A DNA stretch of 64,000 bases from Haemonchus contortus (GCA_000469685.2 LS997565.1:40883166-40947165), one strand, 5' to 3'; shown: positions 22,535 through 34,390, counted from the first letter of the stretch. The notes: a model not told the origin generated them from the letters alone. Made by a program: numbers and translations.

Positions 22535-24027
22535 TTAGTAGACATCTCTGACGGATGGATACATAGATTGCTGAGGATAGGTAACCACCCCTTGTGTGAG
22601 ATATTCTGGTCGGGTCACGATTACTTCGTCAGTATGGTGATGATGGTGACCTTGATGGACCACAACTGGTTGGGTCACGTACTGAACTCGGCTGCTTTCG
22701 ATGACGACGTCATCGCAATGGTTCTGATGATGATGGTGGTGGTGATGATGGTGATCACTGTCATATCGATGACGATGTTTCGGGCTGAGAATCACCATGA
22801 AAGCATGTATCACACCCGGTATGAAGAACAGCAAAGTCAGCAAGCAGTTCAACCAAAACTCTCGACGGCAGCCGCGATCGAAGAGTACAGCAAGGGGCTG
22901 AAATGAGCATTTTGTAATTTGAAATGATGGCTAAGTGCATGTGTCAATCATTGCTGCCAGAACTGAGCAGACACTGTTGGATTGTTTTTGGTTATAGGCA
23001 CTGGTTCGAAGAACCACCTGATGGCCATACGGGAGCTCAAGTCACTAGCTAAATAGCTTCGAAAGGATAATAAATCTGCTCGACACATCTATATGGGATT
23101 CGATCTCACCGGACGGAAGCATTTTGCATAGAACAAAGCTCCCTCCTCATCCCTCCTTCTTTCTCACTCACAATTAGGTCGGAAACCATATTCATTGCCT
23201 CAGCATCACCCACTTAAAAGCGTGGTTCACGGTAAAAATTGTTTCTGGTATTCCCTCATAAAATGAATTTGAGACCCCTCGTATACCATGTCTGGCGCTA
23301 CCATGTAGGGAAACGGCCTCTTTAGGGCGTTATAAAGGCTCAAGGTTTGGCCTGTGTGTGTCCTCGGACGAGTTTCACCGCCATTGTAGAGGCTGCACCG
23401 ATTATAAGAGAACCCACGGCGGGAGTTCAAATAACTTGTTATGACCCATAGCGACAACGAAAGACAGTTCCGTACAGTTCTGGCGTGATGTAGCCAGTTC
23501 TTTGCGCAATTGCAGCAACCGAAATCTCGTCCGAATGTCCCTTTCATGTTATTCCGTCATGGTAATCTCATCCAACCTCTATTTCTCCTACTTTTGATAA
23601 GCCTAATTTTCCTCTGCAATCTGCAAATTTTCTCGCTTTCTTCACTACCAATTAACTATTCTCAACCTATAGTTCCGCTTTCCGGCTAAAAACGGATACC
23701 TAAAAATTATAGTGAGCTGTGCCTTTAACTTTGTCTTGCTTGCCGTCCAATGGTTTGCAATGCCCTAAATGCTCCCCTTAAAACTCTCCCTCCGTCCTGT
23801 CCCTACTTGATTTCTTTCTTAAACGTGACCAACAACTGTGAGGACAAGTGGTGCAGTAGAGTTGTACAGCAGACAAGATTGGAGTGTGGCCAGGAATTCC
23901 TAATCGCTTTGACATCATTCCTCACAACGACACTAGCTTAGAACCAATTTATCAACGGTATCGTAATTAGCTTTCAAAATCTTACCGGAGCGAATATGGC
24001 CAAGCAGCATAGCAGAAATTTACACAT
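22535..24027 (-). CDS. Pmp3/UPF0057 small membrane protein with histidine-rich tail
   Basis: Two exons, 23986-24027 (14 codons from ATG) and 22535-22897, join in phase 0 to 134 residues. Residues 1-50 are the UPF0057 core: a first hydrophobic helix (FLLCCLAIFAPPLAVL), a short polar turn, and a second helix with the diagnostic FIPGVIHAF. The family are tiny plasma-membrane proteolipids; yeast Pmp3 affects membrane potential and cation tolerance. Family members are often near 55-60 residues. This one has an added tail of about 80 residues with a run of nine histidines near residue 62 and a second run of five near 97, then Tyr/Val/Gln-rich sequence. The tail could bind metal (inference). A 1.1-kb intron separates the exons. 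The long plus-strand frame over the second exon is a shadow of it. Confidence 0.93.
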
Positions 24028-25603
24028 ACTGAGCGGAGTGTTCTGAAAGAGAAAGTATTGACAAAAACGTACATCAGTAGCTCGAAGGTAGCTCGATAGA
24101 ATGCAGAATAATAGTTAAAAATGTGACGTCATACGGAAGATATTTGGTCTAACAACTGTTAGCCGAAGTTTTCGTTTTTTTCGTTTTTTTTTAACGTCGA
24201 AGTGGGAGCGAATTCTGGGAGTGGGCATTCTTGAGATTTGTCTGGATCTGCACAGTGGCCTAATAGAACTTAGCACCACTGTTATGTTTAGCAAATCTAT
24301 AAGAAAACAAACAAGTAGTAAACAATAAGCAAAAAAATCCTTCTTATCAAACGGTGAATCATTGAGGGTGGAAGATAAAATACTACAAAAAAAGCGAGCT
24401 GAGAAAGCACTGAATTGCCTTGTCTTTTTTTTGTAATTTTGTAAGATTTACCCAATAAACATTTATTTGTTCATTTCGATGATTTTGATTAATTAACCCT
24501 CACTAATATAAATTCAATATAATATAATAATTATAATACATAACTGAATAAATTAATCATATTGATATAGAATATAAATACTACCGTATACATTAGAATT
24601 TTGGTGAGTTGATAACAAATCATATCGATATACAATATAAATACTAAAGAACGGAGAAGCTCTGTAAATAGAGGGCAGCTCGAGGTAAAACAAGCAAAAC
24701 TTCAGTTCCGTCCCAGCCGATTACGTACCACGTTCTTATCAGTACTTTATAGCAAGTTGAAAAGCGACTTATCATTAACAGGGTACTTACGAAAGAGAGT
24801 TTGATCTAAGGTGAGTCAGCTCGTACCCGGCTGCACGTCACTGTCACTGTGATAAGCCTTAACCTAAAGGGTAACTAGGAAAGGACAAAGACCAAGTATG
24901 ACTCCAACAGTTCGAGTGAACGGAGCTTTACCGGAAAATTTCCGAGTTTTTTGGTGTAAACAATTCTGTTTTTGGAATGGGCTCCGCATCTGACTTACAT
25001 TTAGAATTGTAGTGACTATTTGAATGTTTGTCTGGCCTGCACAATGGCGTGAGGGAGGGCAACTGATGAATAAGACATCCTACCGGTTGGGTATGGTACC
25101 AATTAATCGCCCCTGGAATGATGTATAGCTTCTTTGGCCTGGGATTTTGATAGGAGATCCGATCCCACGCTATGAGTGGGATGGAAAGCCACTTGCCACT
25201 TACCCTTCCTGACGAGAGTACGCCCTCTCTCCATTTCACTTGCTACCATTCCCCATTATTTGGTGAAGCAATGTTCATCCATTACCTGTCATTTATTATT
25301 CTACTAAAATATGCGGCTAAAACAGCTTTCACTCAAGAAAAATATAAAAGCATCGTGCTCTCAACTGACAACCAGCACAAACGGAACAGCTTGACAAAAT
25401 AAACATCGGCAAAACAAACAGAAAAGATCAGACATAGGACAAAATAAACACGAGAATAGCTAGTAATATAGGCTTTTTACAATAAAATAACATACCCTTA
25501 AAATATGATACCGTAATAAGATATTTCCATAAAACCTATACAAAATAATAGCCATTATTGAATATAAGAAATATACAATAGAATACTTAACAACAATACA
25601 AAT
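24028..25603. other. Intergenic; AT-rich with a small tandem duplication
   Basis: 24480-24660 is very AT-rich and holds two near copies of a 29-bp unit ending AATATAAATACTA at about 24558 and 24618. A 12-bp T-run pair lies near 24170-24190. No coding exon is supported. Confidence 0.5.
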
Positions 25604-27871
25604 TTACCCAATCATTAATGCCCTGAATGGTCGACTGAGCTCATTTTGTAGATTTTGTTCGATAATTAGCATAGCATCATCGCTAAATATCTGGATACAT
25701 TTTTCGCATACGCCAACGGTTCGAATCTCACCGCGTTTGTTCCGAATGGACCAGTTTCCTTCGACGTACTCGCATTCAACGTCGGCCAGAATATCGTCAG
25801 CATCGATTTCCGAAGGTAGCTCCAGAGCGATGTACTCAAACGATCTTCTACATTCTATCCAATCCTGAAAAGGATCGTCGTGAAAACGACGTGAACGATT
25901 CAGAAATAGTAATAATGGCACAGAAGCTGACTCTGGATAAGTCATGATATGTAGATTTGAGGCAATTTTGCAAAGACCATTGTTTTTGAAGAGCTCAAAA
26001 AACAGAACAAGCGCTGATTTGGCAAGGACTAGGAGCATCGCAGTGCATTTGTACTGGTTTGAGCCGGACAGGCCCTTCCTCTCTCCCGTGCAAAGTGAGT
26101 TCTTGTTCCCAAATGGAGTCGAACTCCTATGTGAAGCTTACGGGTTATGAGACTAATCTGACAATGAGTTAAGAACATGGGTAACTATCTTGAATTCAGA
26201 GCTGCCTAGTCCTTCATTTCCTTGCCTCTTGATCCTTACCTCTACAAACTGTTTGATGGCGGCAGTCGTAATGTTGGTGCCAACGACGGCTAGCCATTCG
26301 TTGCGTGATTCTAATAGGTAGTTGTCGGATACGTTGGCAGGCAGTAGCATTCCGAAACGGTCCAACTGAAATACGATTTACTCACGTTCAAACTCGGAGG
26401 CAAGAAAGATCGTGATTGAACTAGGTGAACCTCAGAAGTGCTTGGGTGGGGCCTAGACGAAGACAAGGTCATTCTCTGCCGCGGACACCGTTAGCGATCA
26501 AATCAGTTCCGTAGACTGCTCACTTCTAAAAGACTTTGGATCTTAGCGAGACGATAGGGCTCAAAAATCGCCTGCCTTTATCCCGTCCCGCCGGTTTTTA
26601 GGCCATTTTGAGTTTTCACTGTGTGTTCTCCGAATGACATTCCGCAATAATGAAGTTGTAAGTAGATTTCCCAGAGGTCGAAATTACTTCCCAATCTATA
26701 AACTGCAGAACTGATCTGACCAATTATTCAATTCCTCTACTCTCGCTTTCTCTCCCTTCGAAAGCTAGGTTTTTTGAAAATCTATTATTATGGAAGTTTT
26801 TTACCTTTCTAATAATTGGATGAGCCGCCAGCTCACTAGAAAACGTCTCTTCAACAGCAATCGAATGTACAATGGAGAGCTCAAATGCGCCCATCACCTC
26901 GACGAGATGGGCGAACGACGATGCATCGATGGAAATTTGGCATTGGGAGAGGCTCAGTCGTTGAACTCGTATTCTATTCCGTCGTACTGCACGTTCTAGT
27001 GATGACAGGAACGAGGAGGTGATTTCGAGCTGAAATCACAACTAAGGTAGTGGTTTCTTTCGAACTTCGACAGCTTCTTTCAAGGTAAAGCCAATATCGC
27101 CTTTTGCCAGTCTTTCTTTCATTTTTTATCTTCATATATGGGAGGAAAAATGCAATCATTTCGTTCGGTGAAATTTCCTATCGCAGCCGCCACGTTTCGT
27201 TATGATATCGAGAATCAAATTACTATGCATGTGAATACGCTTATCCTCCAAAATTTTCGAGAAAAGCCGGAAATCGGAAACCGGTGCATGGATGTCCAAA
27301 GAAACGTATGCGTAGAAACAGAGAAATCACTCCCAACGGGACAATAAAAGACTAAGAATTACTCCACTACTTTCTAAAAAAAAATAAAAATTAACTAACG
27401 AATGAAATAGTTAAGCCTCCAATTTCACCGTTTTTGAAAAGTTTCACAAATTGCTCTTCGTTGTACACCAAATGCGTTTTGCCATTGGCTTCCTGGCAGG
27501 GCTGAAAAAAGAAAAATAAGGAAAAAATATGAAAAATGCGTACTTACTGTACTTGTAGAATAGAGCTTCTTCTTACCGGATGTAGTTCAACTTCATCGAA
27601 TAATCTGGGTGGAAAAGAAAAACGATGACGTTCGATGAGTTCATTCAAAGCAGAACAGGCAAGGCGAGCGTTAAGTAGGTCCCGTACGGCTAACTGTAAA
27701 CGTAGTAGAGAGAAAAAGTCGATAAAAAAGAAAACGTACAAGAAAGAGAAATGGTATAATAGGTTTAATCCGATTAGAAGAAAGTAAATTCAACGGAATT
27801 ACCTTGCTCAGTACTTCCAACCGTAAGTCATAGGGCAGGATAAAGAATGGAAAAATATTGCAGTTGGACAT
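25604..27871 (-). CDS. F-box protein with an FTH/DUF38-like C-terminal half
   Basis: Six exons (27803-27871, 27577-27693, 27400-27501, 26805-27029, 26240-26365, 25604-25864) are all phase 0 and give 299 residues with a TAA stop. Residues 12-50 match the F-box pattern: LPYDLRLEVLSK then LAVRDLLNARLACSALNELI, the Skp1-binding helix set. The remainder has a Leu/Ser repeat-like section and ETFSSELAAHPIIRK, resembling the FTH/DUF38 substrate-recognition domain of nematode F-box proteins. It probably recruits a target to an SCF ubiquitin ligase. These families evolve fast in nematodes, so the target cannot be named. A further exon in the 27030-27399 or 25865-26239 introns is possible. Confidence 0.82.
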
Positions 27872-28844
27872 GACTTATCTAAAAATAATTATAAATATTA
27901 TGCCATAACTTCGGTAATTCCACTAAATGAGGCGTTATTGGGGGCAACTTTCTGATATTCGATGAATGAAAACTACGTTTTAAGCCCCTGAGGCAATGCC
28001 ACTTGGGAAGGGCCCATGAGTATACTATACCTACAAAAGTAATAAGACAGATAATAAGAGTACAGGTGAGGTCTGATATGACCTCCTTCACTCACCGAGT
28101 AGCCTACAACTGGTCGCAACCTAATTCGGAGAGCTTCCCAAAAGTGTTAACACCGAAGGCTGATGCCCTGGTCGCCTCTTTCACAGCTCTAGACACGTCT
28201 GCTTACTAGGTCATTCCCAAAGTCCGCACTAGGCTTATGGTATTCTATATGAAGTATACAGTTCAATGTAAGACGTACACGCATCATTGGAGGCTTTTCT
28301 TTTGGGGCAACATTGATGCACTGCGGTACTGCACCTGAGCTCTGGTACTGGGTGAGAAGTGAAACGAGAATTTTCTGATTCCAATAGAATGAAACCAATC
28401 TGCATTCTGCCCACGAGCTGATGAGCTTCTGAAGGACAACTTCGGTGACAACATCATCTCTCGTGTGCTGTGACTTCGACGAACACTCTAGCAGATTACT
28501 ATCTGTGAGGCACGTCCACACACCACACAGGAATTCCAAGGTGCGCCGGCACGGCGCGTTCGAAGCACCACTCAAGAAGTTCTGCCCGACGTCTTCAACC
28601 CCTGGTAAGATATGCAACTGAACCATTGAGTTTAAGGTAATCACTTGAAGCCTCTCCTGTAAACCCCTTAATGCAGGAAATCGTGAACTGCATAGAGCAG
28701 AGGACAACTAACTTTCCAGTCCTTCGACTACACCAACGTACACAATTAGTGTGAGACAGGGTAGTGTACTGCTGAAGTCATAAACTAACTATAGACGGAA
28801 TACAAGTACATGGAAATTTTATTTCAGATTAGCCTTTTGAATAA
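27872..28844. other. Intergenic with an unassigned 172-codon frame
   Basis: A minus-strand frame at 28189-28707 is long for chance but shows no signal peptide, no domain I know and no splice support. It may be a decayed gene. Confidence 0.3.
28818..28823 (-). promoter_or_regulatory. Poly(A) signal AATAAA of the ShK-type gene
   Basis: AATAAA lies 21 bp after the stop codon on the minus strand, the usual distance for a compact nematode 3' UTR. Confidence 0.6.
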
Positions 28845-29353
28845 TTACCATTGTGTGCAAATGCCACACGTTTTGGAGCAGTACGTCTCTGCGATGTTGT
28901 AGAAGTCCGGTTGGTTGCACATTCCTGCATGCTTTGGGCCCAAGCAGAACTGTTCACCGCCAGCGTCTTAACATGGCTGAAAGAATCAATTCTTATAACT
29001 ATGTTCGTGCACACGGGAGCGATCCATCCCTGCTAGATTGCGCCATACGTTTGATAACCATGTGGGACGTCATTGAATTTTGGCACTGACTGCTGTATAG
29101 CATGGGAATTAATCTATAAATTTGTGTAATCTACAAATTTCTGGCTATCTGATAACCTGTCGTGAAGATCCACATGTTTTATCCCGCTGAAGGGCCTGGG
29201 GTAGCTGTCATCGTTTCACATAAGGATGAAAGAGGAACTTATGTCAATTGCCCACCGCTCCCTCAGAGCAACAGAAAGTGAACTTACAAAAGTTGCTGCT
29301 TCAGTTGTGAAGGCGTTGAGCAGGAAAAGAGCGCAGGCAACGTAGAAGAACAT
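28845..29353 (-). CDS. Small secreted peptide with one ShK-type six-cysteine domain
   Basis: Exon 1 (29288-29353) encodes a signal peptide, MFFYVACALFLLNAFTTEA. Exon 2 is 29157-29204. A short exon near 29041-29074 (from CAGTCAGTGCC to CCACATG) carries the phase. The last exon, 28845-28966, ends in TAA. The model gives about 89 residues with exactly six cysteines; the C-terminal part, FYNIAETYCSKTCGIC, fits the C-x(3)-TC-x-x-C ending of the ShK/ShKT fold. ShK domains are widespread in nematode secreted proteins, where they block potassium channels or serve as structural modules; no activity is implied here. The spacing between the first two cysteines is longer than usual, so the third exon is the least certain part. 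Confidence 0.72.
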
Positions 29354-29945
29354 ATTGAATTCTGTTAAACTGATGTCGTATAATTGGCAGTTGGCCGTAT
29401 TTATACCGTTTTTCAAAGAGTTGGGAACAAAGCCATTGTGACGGGAGGTACAGTGTTTTCACAGTCAATTTTGTGAGTGGAAAATTTTGCAAGAATTGCG
29501 AAATGCACTGTTTGCTTCCTGAATTATTGAAATGAAAAAATAGGTGATCCATTATGTTGCACGACTGGCATCAGCTGAGCAATTATGGGAGAGGAATGAA
29601 CTTTGGTTCGTCTGAGCATAAGCTTCACCGGTCAGTCACCCGAAAATCAACTTTGTTTTAGGGCTGAACAGAAGATCCCAAAAAAGCTTCAAGGAACTCC
29701 ATCAATTCTTCTGAAGCACTGATGGTGGAAAGAGCGCATCAATTAACATCACTCAGGCACAAGGATCACTGTACACTCTGAAGGCGAGCAGCAATTTTCT
29801 GAGGACCGTTTCGCCCTGTGACCTTGTTACAGCGCACGGACGTAGAAGGATTTTTTGTTCCCTTCCTGCTTCCCTCACCACCTCTTCTCATCTCTTTCGG
29901 ACCATTTTAGTGCTTAGGGTAGGTATATCTAAAATAACCTTTCAG
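29354..29945. other. Intergenic, nothing recognised
   Basis: No supported exon or repeat; the frames are short. Confidence 0.5.
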
Positions 29946-30250
29946 TAATGGCGGTGGTGGTGAATTGGCAAAAGGCGCACTATATCACACGCACCGTCAG
30001 GGGTTCGAATCCCGGATCGATGCCCGTTTAGGCCAACCAAGCTTTCTATCCCTCCGGGGTCGGTGAATTGGTACCAGACTCGTCTGGGAGGATTAAAGCA
30101 CTGACTTGTACATCGGCTGGCCACCGCAAGTCATTGTAAAGGCCACATACGCACTCATTACGCCACTATGATCTTTAATAGAAATCGAGTGCGGGGGCGC
30201 ATCCCCCAGACGGGATTGATTAACGCCAAAAACTTTAACCTTTATTCTTT
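29946..30250 (+). mobile_element. tRNA-derived SINE, copy 1
   Basis: The head (GGCGGTGGTGGTGAATTGGC) with GGGGTTCGAATCCC 50 bp later forms an A-box/B-box pair as in tRNA-derived SINEs. The body matches the copies at 52417 and 34391, including GTCGGTGAATTGGTACCAGA and AAAGCACTGACTTGTACATC. The tail is a degenerate CTTTAACCTTTATT repeat. A near-duplication, AACCTTTCAG / AACCTTTGAG, flanks it at 29936 and 30251. Confidence 0.8.
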
Positions 30251-30260
30251 AACCTTTGAG

Positions 30261-32732
30261 ATGTTGCTTCTTCTACAGATGGCTGTGTGCCTTCTGTTCG
30301 TTTACTGCTCGAGGGTGCAAACCAAGTGGTCTGCCGTTGTGAACTTTTATACTCACAATCATTTAATCAACGTTAAGAGTGAGGCTGACCTGAAGCATTA
30401 TTCATAGTTCAAGGCTATGAAGGTCTCGGTAAATATCGACGAGAAGAGTAAAGGGAGCGTCAAATCAGTCGACAGGTACCTAGTTATTGAGGACCGACTT
30501 CCCACAATACCAACCATGCTTTTCGGATTTCAACAGACCTGCTTCCGTGCCCTCTAATCCCAAACTGGTATTCCGTTTTATCAGGAATGGTGATATCTGC
30601 AGGATCTTCAGTCTAAACATGTTTTGAACGAAAGATATCCTTGAAGAGTAGGTTCATCCAACTATTTCTCTACTTACTTTCGTCGTCGGCGGCTGTCTTC
30701 TCCAACACCAGTAATGTCGTCGACTGGCTGTAAGTTCGCGTTCATAGTTAGGGACAATCAGAGAGCCTAAGTGTGACCCTTGTCCATCGTCGGATGCCTA
30801 GAGTACTTACAAAGTGGGTGCAGCTGTATTTAGTCGGTATCTTTATCTGCAGGATCTTCAGTCCAAACATGTTTGGTAGTTTTTCTCTCGCTTAATCGTA
30901 CAGGTATGTAGATAAGAAGCAAGATCCAGAAGGTCCCGAGATCCTTCACTGTCGAAGTGACAGTTCTAGGTATGAGGGCTAGTTTAAAGGAGATGGACAA
31001 CGTCTCACAACCCTTTGATGGCCAGCAGATCGAGAAAGGAACTTGTTCAGACTTCTGTTCAACAAGGTACCCACTTGGGGAAGGTTGAAAAGCTCCATCC
31101 CTTCCATCGTTCAAGTCACTGATGTTTATGCTTTTTGAGGATAAGGGTAACAAGTTCCCTCACCACTAAGTGACAACCGACCGATACAATGGCCGCGCAA
31201 GGTGCCAGAGTTAAGGTCTTGGCAAAGGTGAGAAGGCAATACTTCAAAAGACAAGTTCTCTACAGTGTTAGTGGAGATTTCTCGGAGGACGTCTTGTGAA
31301 ACGACCTTCCTCCACTGCCTCACGTCATAGACTACCTCCTGAACCCTATGATAGGTCTGTTTTGCTGATTATGATACCAGCAAGATAAACTTTTAATGAA
31401 TGATAACTCGACTTCAAGCTTCTACATCAAGTAGTTGTGAGCGGTTACTCTGAGCGAGTGATTGCTAGAATTCATGTGAAATATGTACGAAGTAAAGGAT
31501 GGGTTAATTTGTGCCTTGTCGGAGCTCCGCGCTCACTGCGACCGCCCACGTCGCGAAATTCAAATGGGTGATTAAAGCGCGCAGTGTCTCAAAAGGTGGT
31601 TACGGCAACTGCTGGCCGAGATCGTGGTTTCACCGCATGCGAGCCTGCTACCGTGAGAACTCTGGCACAAGGTCCGCCACCCACGTGGAAGTCATGGTAC
31701 ATGGTGGTTGCATCCTGCAACTACCGGCAATAACTGCAAATAGGCGCCCAGTCGTGTGCCCAGTGCTGATCGATATGGCTTGGGACTGGTAGACTCCAAA
31801 GTACGCTGAAAGGATCGGGAAAGATACCTCTGCTCTCTCAACCGGTTCATATTCAAACCGTTCTGCTGAGATCACGGTTCTCACAATGGTGCGGACAACG
31901 ACCCTACCTTATCATTCGTATTTCATTTGTTGGCGCTTCTTATCACAGGAGAAGCTTGATAAGACTGTTTCATTTTCACCTTCTCACCAAGGAGAATGGG
32001 TGGTGCTACAGCACTGAAGTTTTTCAAGCACAGAGCAAACATCTCGTCAAGGAGCTCCCTCTTCACAAGTGGAATAGGAAAAAACGCCTTGTACGGATGC
32101 AGAGAAGGATGGCAACCGTTGGAGGATAACTCTGTTTCGAAAGTTCTGAAAAACATGAAGTCGCCACTGAGCTGCCAAAGCTGCAGTATTCGTACGTTAC
32201 CAAAATGTTATGGCTTTATTGTAGGTGCGTATTAAGGTTGTGAGGTAGCTTCTGCAATGGGATGAATCGGAACAAAGGAGGGGCACATTTTTTGATCATG
32301 CAATGGATGTGAGCTGGCCACAAGTCACCTATGTACAACTTGGTTCTTGTTCTGTGTGGCGACCTCTTTAGGACGGGTCAGGACCCTTTGATTCTCCACA
32401 TCCGAGATAAAGGATCTTCGCATTACTTGCCGAAGTCGATCCCTTCTGTTTTTGACGAAGTGGATACCCTGGTGTCGCGCTGGCGGAGGCGCCTTGCTGC
32501 TCGCTATACGTTGGCATCGGTGTTCGCCGCATAGGAGCGGCGTCCCCGTCGGCGTGATTGCCTGATCGGGATCTTATCCTGCGCTCCCTCTCGCCCCATT
32601 TGCCACGCGGGATGCTACTTTGGCCCTTGCAGCCCTAACGCTGTTCCTACACTCCAACCTTCACCCTACGTGTGCTACGTCCTACAACCCGGGATAGCCT
32701 ACGCACAGCCCAACTTCAACAATCAAACCAGA
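30261..32732. other. Intergenic, with a partial duplication
   Basis: A 30-bp stretch (ATCTGCAGGATCTTCAGTC then AAACATGTTT) occurs at about 30593 and again at about 30844. The minus strand has possible exon-like pieces at both places (…TEDPAD…); the first copy carries an in-frame stop at the position where the second encodes Trp, so at least one is decayed. The 107-codon minus frame at 30830-31153 is of the same kind. 32450-32700 is GC-richer and resembles dispersed-repeat sequence. No full gene is supported. Confidence 0.35.
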
Positions 32733-32744
32733 TGTAATCTTCAC

Positions 32745-32915
32745 TAAAACGAAAATTCAGTCCGGCCCTCGGTTCTTACAGTAACCACCACCCACCCCCG
32801 TGTCGTTGCCCAAAGCCCCTTTTAACGCGTCGTATATGTGACGGGTAAAAACCTGCATGTTAACACGTGCCGGATTACTGTAAGAGCCGAGTGCCGGACT
32901 GAATTTTCGTTCCTC
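32745..32915. mobile_element. MITE-like element with 35-bp inverted ends and a 12-bp direct repeat
   Basis: CGAAAATTCAGTCCGGC-type ends face each other at 32750-32785 and 32875-32910 (about 33 of 36 bases pair). The 12-bp repeat TGTAATCTTCAC flanks the element at 32733-32744 and 32916-32927. It is 171 bp with no coding capacity. The duplication is longer than usual for common DNA transposons, so the class is open. Confidence 0.75.
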
Positions 32916-32952
32916 TGTAATCTTCACGGCATAACGGTCTAGGATATTAAAC

Positions 32953-33828
32953 TACCAACACAATATTTCAAAATACTGCTATCTCTGAGCTTCATTTGAA
33001 CTCGTTGCCGTTTTCTGTACTTTTCGAAGCCCTTTGCTCTTCATTTTTACTGGTGAGCTTTCGGCATATAATGCCTTTGTCAGACCTTAACTATTTACGA
33101 TACGTTGCTGCATACAATCAGTCACTATCAGTTACAATACAAAACAAAACACATCGAATCATACCAAGTCAACCGGAAATGTTGGGGGAAAGGGGAATGG
33201 ACCTGTTGGCGGGCAACTTAATGGGAAAATGGACACCGCTCTTGTCCTGAGGCGACTGAGTGTTATCACTCAATCAGTCTCAGTAGGTCACGCATCTCCT
33301 CTTTCGCATTGATTTCCAGCTTGATGCGGTACATTTCCCGTACCTCCATTATTTTCTTTTCCAGTGGCCGTTCCAAATATCTATGCAAAACTCTCACATC
33401 GATGAGAAAAGAAAACGCTCCCTCCTTCGATATGAGGGTTTTGCATAGATATTTGGTTCGGCCACTGGAAAGGAAAATCATGGAGGCAAGGGAAACGGCA
33501 TCAAGCCGGAAATCAATGCGAAAGACGAGATGCGTGACCTACTGAGACTGATCGAGTGATAACACTCAGTCGCCAGTCAGGACAAGAGCGGCGTCCATTT
33601 TCCCATTGAGTTCCCCGACGATCCATTCCCCTTTTTCCCCCAACATTTCCAGTTGACTTGGTATGATTCGATGTGTTTTGTTTTGTATTGTAGCTGATAG
33701 TGACTGATTGTATGCAGCAATGTATTGTAAATAGTTAAGGTCTGACAAAGGCATTATATGCCGAAAGCTTACCAATAAAAGTGAAGAGCAAAGAGCTTCG
33801 AAAAGTTCAGAAATACCAACACAATATT
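32953..33828. repeat. Giant imperfect palindrome flanked by a 15-bp direct repeat
   Basis: A left arm of about 390 bp (33012-33400) and right arm (33430-33812) are near-perfect inverse copies; the loop is about 30 bp around 33400-33430. The direct repeat TACCAACACAATATT lies at 32953-32967 and 33814-33828. The left side has 44 bp between the repeat and the arm that the right side lacks. The arms hold broken frames with no recognised domain. It could be a foldback transposon or an inverted duplication. Confidence 0.8.
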
Positions 33829-34390
33829 ATATCATGGGTACGCTAATTAAAAGGAATGATAATACGACAAAGGAAAGAAATGATAAAAAAGGAAACGTGG
33901 TATATATAATACATGTGTACATAAAAGGAAACATTAAACACGTCAGCAATTAAAACTACGCAGATAACCAGCAAACCTACGTCTCAGGAGGTTTGAGCCC
34001 AGTACGTTAAGTCTCACGGGGGGCGACGTGGCTCCGGACTGCTCGGCTCCTTTGGGCTTCCATGCCCAAGCCGATCACTTCGCATTCAATCGGATTGCAT
34101 CATACTTTCATCCTCGAGCCGTACGACGGCAGGACGACGGGCAGTGGCGGCCGGTTACGACGACAAATGCAGGCACACACTGCCGGATGGTTTTAGGCCA
34201 TCGCCGCACAGTGTATCGGCGCCTGCACGTCGAGTATAGCCGACGCGCAGGCGCCGATACACTGTGCGCGCCGGGACCCCGGCACGCCCGACCAGGGGTG
34301 GCCCTTTAACAAGTCGGACGGAGGCCACGACATCTGGTGTGTTCCGACTTGTGGAGACTCTAGGAGTGCGATTAGCACTCGATCGAAGGC
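33829..34390. other. Spacer with a GC-rich block before SINE copy 3
   Basis: 33840-33970 is AT-rich. From 34020 to 34340 the sequence turns clearly GC-rich and contains the perfect hairpin listed separately. The long plus-strand frame here shows no domain. Confidence 0.45.
34205..34268. repeat. Perfect 22-bp stem hairpin in a GC-rich block
   Basis: CGCACAGTGTATCGGCGCCT(GC) at 34205-34226 is exactly inverted at 34247-34268, with a 20-bp loop. The 22-bp perfect arms and short loop resemble a small-RNA hairpin in size, but no such role is shown. Confidence 0.75.

Noticed and set aside
22400..22906. 168-codon plus-strand frame
   Set aside because: Antisense shadow of the histidine-rich exon of the Pmp3 gene; the Met-rich part is the inverse of the His codons.
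28410..28440. Hammerhead-like CTGATGAG
   Set aside because: The required GAAA and third stem are absent at suitable distance.
29995..30015. Possible tRNA gene from the GGTTCGAATCC motif
   Set aside because: No acceptor stem or anticodon arm folds around it; the match extends into a SINE body shared with other copies.
32953..33828. Part of the Penelope element (pLTR)
   Set aside because: No similarity to the 15-22 kb Penelope sequences could be seen and no hammerhead core (CTGATGA...GAAA) was found.
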